In this document: positions 15,754-20,723 of the stretch, piece by piece
Position numbering within the stretch: the stretch's first letter is position 1
Layout of the letters: every line of letters starts with the position of its first letter
NCBI GenBank assembly: GCA_029938985.1
Contig: JAOZTW010000019.1
Location: 1 to 20,723, forward strand
DNA from: Bacteroidales bacterium
GTDB lineage: Bacteria; Bacteroidota; Bacteroidia; Bacteroidales; JAOZQN01
Direction of reading: 5' to 3'
DNA: 20,723 bases
Position numbers and translations under genes: made by a program
Notes under the pieces: model-generated
The model's input: the letters and a program-made list of their open reading frames with translations, nothing else
The model's database searches: none
Told to the model about the DNA's origin: nothing

Positions 15754-18700
15754 ATGCAAACAAATACCTTAAAAAAAGTAATAAAAGTTGATGAAAGCAA
15801 ATGTGTAAATTGCCATGCTTGTATTACTACTTGTCCTGTAAAATATTGTAATGATGGGAGCAAGTCTGTAATACAAATAAACAGTGATATGTGTATTGCA
15901 TGTGGTAGTTGTATAGCTGCTTGTACACACTCAGCAAGAGTTTATATTGATGATTTTTCTAAATTTATTGATAATATTATTGCAGGAGAAAAAATTATCG
16001 TAATAACTGCACCTGCGGTTGCCGTAAGTTTTCCAGATATGTATTTAAAACTAAATACTTGGCTAAAACAATTAGGAGTAGAAGCAGTGTTTGATGTGTC
16101 TTTTGGTGCAGAATTAACAGTAAAATCGTATATTGAATATTTAAAAACAGATAGTCCGAAAACAGTAATTTCTCAACCTTGCCCTGCAATTGTTTCGTAT
16201 ATAGAACTATACCAACCCGAATTAATTCCAAACTTAGCTCCAGTAGATAGCCCGATGCTACATACTGTAAAAATGATTAAAGAATTTTATCCAAAATATA
16301 AAGATTATAAAATAGCGGTAATTTCTCCATGTATTGCCAAAAAACGTGAATTTGAAGACACAGGAATGTGTGATTATAATATTGCTCACTTATCTATTCT
16401 CGGTTTTTTGGACACAAATAATATTGACTTAAACACTTATGTAGATACAAACTACGACAATCCAGAGAGCGAAAGAGCCGTATTGTTTTCTTCGCCAGGA
16501 GGATTATTAAAAACAGTGGAAAGGTGGACAACCGACTTAACTTACCAGTCTCGGAAAATAGAAGGAGTTGAGGTTATATACAATTACTTAAAAGGATTAC
16601 CCGAAGTAATGGAAAAGGGCATGTCGCCCAAGCTAATTGATTGCCTAAATTGTGATTTTGGTTGTAACGCCGGTCCGTTAACTCCAAATGTAGATAAAAA
16701 TCCTGATTTGATAGAATATCAGGTAAACAAAAGGGCGAAACAATTGCAACAAAAATATTTATCAAAAAATAATGATAGTATAGAATTATCAAAAATAGAT
16801 ATTGAAAAAATAATTAATAAACACTGGAAACCAAATTTATACAACCGAAGTTACATTAATAGAAAAAATAATGCAAAAATATTAATTCCTACTGATAGTG
16901 AGTTGCAAGTGGTATATTATGAGATGAATAAGTTTGCAACAGAGGATATTAAAAACTGTTCGTCGTGTGGATACGGTACTTGCAAAGCTATGGCGGTAGC
17001 AATATTTAATAAATTAAACCTGCCAAAAAATTGTCATTTTTATTTAACCAAAGAAAAAGAAAAAGCAGAATATGAACTCATAAATTTGAACAACGAACTT
17101 GAACAAAGAGTAAAAGCACGCACTTTTCAACTTAGTGAAACAGTTGGCGAATTAAAAACATCGCAGGAAATGTTGAAACAAAATGTTGAAGAACAAAGAG
17201 CTTTAATAGAAAATATAAAAGAACAAAAAGATGAAATTTCACTAAAAGAACATCGTTTAAATTCGTTAATACACAATATGGCTGAGGGTTTTGGTATTAC
17301 CAATTTTAACGAAAATTTTATTTTTTCAAATATTAAAGCTTGCGAAATATTTAATGTGAAAAAAGATGGACTTGTTGGCAGAAATCTTAAAGAATTTGTG
17401 GAAGATGATGAATGGAATAGACTAATAAAACAAACCGAACTACGTAAACAAAATGTTTCTAATAGCTACGATTTAAAAATAAAATTAGAAAATAATATTG
17501 ATAAAACCATAATTGTTTCAACTGTACCAGATTATAATATTAGAGGTAAGATAGTTGGTACTATTGCAACTTTTGTTGATATTACAAATAGAAGAAAAGA
17601 AAAAAATGAATTAAAAAACATTAATATTCAACTTAAAAAATATTTTACAGCAATAGAACAAAGTCCAGTTATTATTATTTTTACCGACATATCTGGAAAA
17701 ATAGAATATGTAAATAATGAATTTACAAAATCGACTAACTATACTTTCAACGAAGTGATTGGAAAAAATCCATCAATTTTAAAATCAGGAAAAGTTAAAG
17801 ACGAAACTTATAAAGAATTGTGGGAAACAGTTTTGGCAGGTAAAATTTGGAATGGAGAACTAATAAATAAAACAAAAAATGGTAGAATAATAACAGAGAA
17901 AACAGTTGTTTCTCCGATTAAAAATAAAGCAGGAAAAATAATTAATTTTGTAGCTCTAAAAGAAGATATTACCGAGCTAAAAAAGACAGAACTTGCACTT
18001 AAAGATAGTCAAACAAAATACAAAGCAGTACTAACACATTTAGACGATGTTTATTACAGAACAGATATTAATAATAAAATTACATTGCTAAGCCCCTCTG
18101 CTTTACAATATACAAATTATAAAAATACTAACGAAATAATTGGAAAAGACGTAACAAAGATATTCTATTTTAATCCAGATGACAGAATCGCATTGCTTTT
18201 GGCTTTAAAAGAAAACAATGGTAAAATTATAAACTATGAAATATTATTAAAAGATAAAGAAAATAATGCCGTACCTTTTGAAACAAATTCTCATTTTATT
18301 TATGATAAAACAGGAGAGATCGTTGGTATAGAAGGAATTTTACGAAATATAACAGAACAAAAAGCAAATGAATTAAAAATAAAACTAAGCGAAGAAAAAT
18401 ACAGAATACTATTTGAAGACAGCAATGATGCTATTTTAATGTTAGGTGAAAATAAATTTATTGATTGTAATTCTGCCGCAGTAAAAATGTTTGAATGCAA
18501 AAATAAAAGAGATTTTTTATTAATCCACCCTTCAAAAATATCACCCGAAAAACAACCTGATGGAAGATTGTCGCTTGAGAAAGCTGACGAAATGATAGCA
18601 ATTGCATTAAAAAAAGGATTAAATAAATTTGAATGGATACACAAAAAAATTTCAGGAAAAGAATTTCCTGCGGAAGTTTGGCTAACTGCTATTCCATACA

Positions 18701-19554
18701 ATAAAACAACAGCAATACATGCAGTTATTAGAGACCTTACTGAGTTGAAAGAGAAAGAACATCTTTTGAAACTTCAAAAAAACAAAATAGAATTAGCCCA
18801 TAAAAACACCACAGATAGCATAAATTATGCAAAAACAATTCAACAAGCTCTTTTAACAAGTGAAAAATTAATAGATAAATATTTGAAAAATTATTTTATT
18901 GTTAACAAGCCAAAAGATAAAGTTAGTGGTGACTTTTACTATGTTAATAAAATTGATAACAACATTGTTATAGCTGTGGCCGACTGTACAGGACACGGAG
19001 TGTCTGGTGCTTTTATGACAATTATTGGAATAACATATTTGCACGAAATAATTAGCCGTTCGGAAATAAAAAAGCCAAACCAAGTACTAAATGTATTACG
19101 ACTCCGAATTAAGGAAACATTTATGACTTTTGGTTCGGAAAACGACAATGGTCTTGATATAGCATTATGTATAATAAACAAAGAAACAAATATTTTGCAA
19201 TACGCTGGTGCTTATAATCCACTAATTATTATAAGAGACCAAAAAATAATTAGCTACAAAGGAACAAAAAATCCTATTGGATTTTACCCCAAAGAAATAG
19301 AATTTAAAAATAACAAAATTCAATTGAACTCAAAAGATGTGATTTATCTTTTTTCGGACGGCTACCAAGACCAGTTTGGAAAAAAGGACGAAATAAAATT
19401 TATGTTTAAAAATTTTAAACAAACTTTATACAATGTTCATCTGTTACCTATGATAAAACAAAAAACAGAATTAGAACGTGTTTTTGAAGACTGGAAAGGA
19501 AACAATGAGCAAACCGACGATGTGATTATTTTGGGATTTGAATATACTAATTAA
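15754..19554 (+). CDS. Sensory [FeFe]-hydrogenase-like protein fused to four PAS domains and a SpoIIE phosphatase
   Basis: This 1266-residue predicted cytoplasmic sensor corresponds to the putative sensory (group C, phosphatase-linked) [FeFe]-hydrogenases. The N terminus binds two 4Fe-4S clusters (C17-C20-C23-C27 and C47-C50-C53-C57). The H-cluster domain keeps all four cluster cysteines: C143 in SQPCPAI (loop 1), C193 in SPCIAKKRE (loop 2), and C300 and C304 in CLNCDFGCNAGP (loop 3). A third Fe-S domain follows (C402, C405, C410, C427). After a coiled coil (about 431-500) come four PAS domains, starting near 500, 630, 755 and 881. The C-terminal PP2C-type SpoIIE domain (about 1020-1266) keeps its metal-binding aspartates: D1060 (VSGDFYY), D1077 (VADCTGHG), D1202 (SDGYQDQ) and D1255/D1256 (TDDVIIL). 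I infer that H2 or redox state at the H-cluster gates a serine/threonine phosphatase acting on an anti-sigma antagonist encoded elsewhere. It has no membrane segment. HydE, HydF and HydG maturases are not in the window. Confidence 0.9.
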   Translation: MQTNTLKKVIKVDESKCVNCHACITTCPVKYCNDGSKSVIQINSDMCIACGSCIAACTHSARVYIDDFSKFIDNIIAGEKIIVITAPAVAVSFPDMYLKLNTWLKQLGVEAVFDVSFGAELTVKSYIEYLKTDSPKTVISQPCPAIVSYIELYQPELIPNLAPVDSPMLHTVKMIKEFYPKYKDYKIAVISPCIAKKREFEDTGMCDYNIAHLSILGFLDTNNIDLNTYVDTNYDNPESERAVLFSSPGGLLKTVERWTTDLTYQSRKIEGVEVIYNYLKGLPEVMEKGMSPKLIDCLNCDFGCNAGPLTPNVDKNPDLIEYQVNKRAKQLQQKYLSKNNDSIELSKIDIEKIINKHWKPNLYNRSYINRKNNAKILIPTDSELQVVYYEMNKFATEDIKNCSSCGYGTCKAMAVAIFNKLNLPKNCHFYLTKEKEKAEYELINLNNELEQRVKARTFQLSETVGELKTSQEMLKQNVEEQRALIENIKEQKDEISLKEHRLNSLIHNMAEGFGITNFNENFIFSNIKACEIFNVKKDGLVGRNLKEFVEDDEWNRLIKQTELRKQNVSNSYDLKIKLENNIDKTIIVSTVPDYNIRGKIVGTIATFVDITNRRKEKNELKNINIQLKKYFTAIEQSPVIIIFTDISGKIEYVNNEFTKSTNYTFNEVIGKNPSILKSGKVKDETYKELWETVLAGKIWNGELINKTKNGRIITEKTVVSPIKNKAGKIINFVALKEDITELKKTELALKDSQTKYKAVLTHLDDVYYRTDINNKITLLSPSALQYTNYKNTNEIIGKDVTKIFYFNPDDRIALLLALKENNGKIINYEILLKDKENNAVPFETNSHFIYDKTGEIVGIEGILRNITEQKANELKIKLSEEKYRILFEDSNDAILMLGENKFIDCNSAAVKMFECKNKRDFLLIHPSKISPEKQPDGRLSLEKADEMIAIALKKGLNKFEWIHKKISGKEFPAEVWLTAIPYNKTTAIHAVIRDLTELKEKEHLLKLQKNKIELAHKNTTDSINYAKTIQQALLTSEKLIDKYLKNYFIVNKPKDKVSGDFYYVNKIDNNIVIAVADCTGHGVSGAFMTIIGITYLHEIISRSEIKKPNQVLNVLRLRIKETFMTFGSENDNGLDIALCIINKETNILQYAGAYNPLIIIRDQKIISYKGTKNPIGFYPKEIEFKNNKIQLNSKDVIYLFSDGYQDQFGKKDEIKFMFKNFKQTLYNVHLLPMIKQKTELERVFEDWKGNNEQTDDVIILGFEYTN

Positions 19555-19576
19555 GAATTAAAAATTAAAAATTAAG
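19547..19576. repeat. AATTAAR heptamer repeat overlapping the sensor gene stop
   Basis: AATTAAG, AATTAAA, AATTAAA, AATTAAG follow with a 7-base period. The stop codon TAA of the sensor gene (19552-19554) is part of the first unit, so the repeat array defines the protein's end (last residues ...EYTN). The array is roughly the reverse-complement type of the AATTCTT array upstream of the gene. Confidence 0.7.
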
Positions 19577-19893
19577 TTGACTTGTTTAAATTTTATGTAT
19601 ATTATTGTTATTCTTTATTTTGCGTTTATTTTTTTTGCAAAATCTAATATCTTTAAATGTTTGCTAAGTGTGTTTTATTTCCTGTTCGTTGCCAGTATGT
19701 TTCGGGAGATTCTATATTTATAGTTTGCCATTGCAACTGTCCGTTGTTGGTGTTCTATATTCATGTTTTTTTATTTAAAGTTTATACTTATTTTTTAAAA
19801 AGTTAAAAAAAATAATAGAATTACAAATATATTTACAATTTTTTTTTATCTTTGTAAAAAAGTTATTACAAACAATAATAACACAAACTATAT
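19577..19893. other. Intergenic region with a probable promoter, no gene seen
   Basis: No convincing open frame or RNA gene is visible in these 317 bases. The middle (about 19680-19770) is less AT-rich, with GTTGCCAGTATGTTTCGGGAG and a loosely complementary TTTGCCATTGCAACTG about 40 bases on. It could be a fragment of another intergenic repeat family. The last part is poly-T rich and holds the -7 element listed separately. Confidence 0.45.
19847..19854 (+). promoter_or_regulatory. Bacteroidota -7 promoter element before the nuclease gene
   Basis: TATCTTTG is an exact TAnnTTTG match, 39 bases before the ATG at 19894, the same spacing as the element before the beta-helix gene. No good -33 TTTG is seen upstream. 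Confidence 0.55.
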
Positions 19894-20723
19894 ATGTTAG
19901 CATCATTAGAAAATCAGGTTGTATTTAAACAAGCTTTTACCAACAAGTTAGTATTTGAACAGTTGATAAAAGATTTTTTTGATATAGATATAAAAGTAGG
20001 TAAAATAGAGACTGAAAAGAAATTCCAAATAAAAACTTCTCAGGTAGATATTACACTTGATATTTATGCCGAGACCAAAGACCGCCGTTTTGTAATAGAG
20101 ATTCAAAAGATACAATACGACCATAATTTTGACCGTTTTTTTAACTATTTTGTATCCCTAATTCTACAACAACAACGTAATTATAAGGCATATAATATAA
20201 AGAAGACCGTAATTGGTATAATAATTTTAACTCGTCCTTATAGATTTAAAAAACTAACAGGCGAACCTATTTTGGAAAATTATATGACTCTTGATTTTAA
20301 CCCACGTGATATAAACGATAAAAAAATACAAATAAACGAACACGAACTAAAATTTATAAATACTTGTAAGAAATACACTTCGGACAATAAACTACCTTCT
20401 GCTATTCAAGATTGGGTTAATTTGTTTCAACACAGTATTTATGAAGACCAGTCGATAAAAATTAATTTTGGTAATAAAGCAATAAAAAAAGTAACCAATT
20501 TAATAAAAACAGATAATATTCCTCCTGCTACTTTAGAAAAAATAAGAAAAGAAGCTGGCAGAAAGCAAGTACTTGCCTTAGAATACCAAGCAGGTATTGA
20601 AGAAGAAAAAGAACGAAATAAAAAATTAATAGAAAAAGCTCAAGCAAGAGAAAAACAAGCCGAAGAAGAAAAAAAACAAGCTCAAGAAGAAAAAAAACAA
20701 GCTCAAGAAGAAAAAAAACAAGC
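19894..20723 (+). CDS. PD-(D/E)XK nuclease family protein (Rpn/PDDEXK_2-like), cut by the window edge
   Basis: 276 complete codons are visible and no stop is reached. The N terminus (MLASLENQVVFKQAF) and the core VDITLDIYAE ... RFVIEIQ match the PD-(D/E)XK transposase/Rpn family (TIGR01784, PDDEXK_2), with D52/D56 and E69-I-Q71 at the catalytic positions; the Q in place of K is common in this family. The middle includes FDRFFNYFVSLILQQQ and IIILTRPYRF. Members are common, often multicopy, in Bacteroidota; some are recombination-promoting nucleases and their cellular role is unsettled. After about residue 245 the protein becomes a Glu/Lys/Gln-rich coiled coil built from repeated KKQAQEE heptads. 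A -7 element precedes it at a normal distance, so it appears to be an independent gene. Confidence 0.8.
   Translation, partial: MLASLENQVVFKQAFTNKLVFEQLIKDFFDIDIKVGKIETEKKFQIKTSQVDITLDIYAETKDRRFVIEIQKIQYDHNFDRFFNYFVSLILQQQRNYKAYNIKKTVIGIIILTRPYRFKKLTGEPILENYMTLDFNPRDINDKKIQINEHELKFINTCKKYTSDNKLPSAIQDWVNLFQHSIYEDQSIKINFGNKAIKKVTNLIKTDNIPPATLEKIRKEAGRKQVLALEYQAGIEEEKERNKKLIEKAQAREKQAEEEKKQAQEEKKQAQEEKKQ
20662..20723 (+). repeat. 21-base tandem repeat encoding coiled-coil heptads
   Basis: Units start at 20662, 20683 and 20704 (the last cut after 20 bases). The second and third are identical as far as seen (CAAGAAGAAAAAAAACAAGC), and the first differs at one base. Each adds exactly one heptad (QEEKKQA) to the coiled coil, so copy-number changes would lengthen the tail without shifting frame. 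The eight-A runs inside each unit are potential slippage sites. Confidence 0.9.

Noticed and set aside
15754..19554. Catalytic (bidirectional or bifurcating) [FeFe]-hydrogenase
   Set aside because: The loop 1 proton-relay cysteine is missing and the protein continues into PAS and phosphatase domains; there are no HydB or HydC type partner genes nearby.
1..20723. tRNA or rRNA genes
   Set aside because: No cloverleaf with a GGTTCRA-like arm and no rRNA-like GC-rich conserved stretches were seen by reading either strand; a covariance-model scan was not possible here.
1..20723. A new defence island
   Set aside because: The only nuclease-like gene is an Rpn/PDDEXK_2-type protein at the edge; there is no restriction, toxin-antitoxin, abortive-infection or phage-gene context to support such a claim.

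Overview
The window looks like a chromosomal piece of an anaerobic, AT-rich member of the Bacteroidota. Three things support this. Two very large secreted proteins end in a type IX secretion (T9SS) C-terminal sorting domain (SIYPNPTTGIF ... GIYFIKFQNNEIVKTLKIIKE type). TAnnTTTG, the Bacteroidota -7 promoter element, lies about 40 bases before two of the genes. The families present (TPR histidine kinase, LuxR-like response regulator, FISUMP domain, beta-helix/Ig/HYR surface proteins, PAS-SpoIIE phosphatase) are typical of that phylum. A sensor built on an [FeFe]-hydrogenase points to an anaerobic, hydrogen-handling lifestyle. No gene here allows a genus-level call.

Layout, all genes on the + strand: (1) 256-3249, a two-component pair, a TPR sensor histidine kinase followed 30 bases later by a REC-HTH response regulator. 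(2) 3388-13379, two giant secreted T9SS cargo proteins. The first has three beta-helix modules, four Ig-like repeats and HYR-like domains; the second has about 14 'GKLYG..GG..G.(I/L)FEYD' repeats, two Ig-like domains and HYR-like domains. They share the start of the gene and an exact 353-base block near the end, so the pair looks like a modular cassette family. (3) 13380-15753, a repeat-rich accessory interval. It holds a small membrane-anchored FISUMP protein, a broken C-terminal remnant of the same T9SS family, two hairpin-ended and TA-flanked miniature elements of about 160 bases, and at least one internally deleted derivative. (4) 15754-19554, a 1266-residue fusion of ferredoxin-type Fe-S clusters, an [FeFe]-hydrogenase H-cluster domain, a further Fe-S domain, four PAS domains and a SpoIIE/PP2C phosphatase. 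It is bracketed by short 7-base-period AATT repeats. (5) 19894 to the right edge, the start of a PD-(D/E)XK (Rpn/PDDEXK_2-type) nuclease whose coiled-coil tail is built from an exact 21-base tandem repeat and runs off the window.

No complete pathway is encoded. The two-component pair could regulate the adjacent surface proteins, but only proximity suggests it. The hydrogenase-phosphatase fusion is most simply read as a hydrogen or redox sensor that controls a partner-switching (anti-sigma antagonist) output encoded elsewhere. The most notable items are this sensor and its altered H-cluster loops, the miniature-element family, and the evidence for recombination and deletion among the T9SS C-terminal cassettes.
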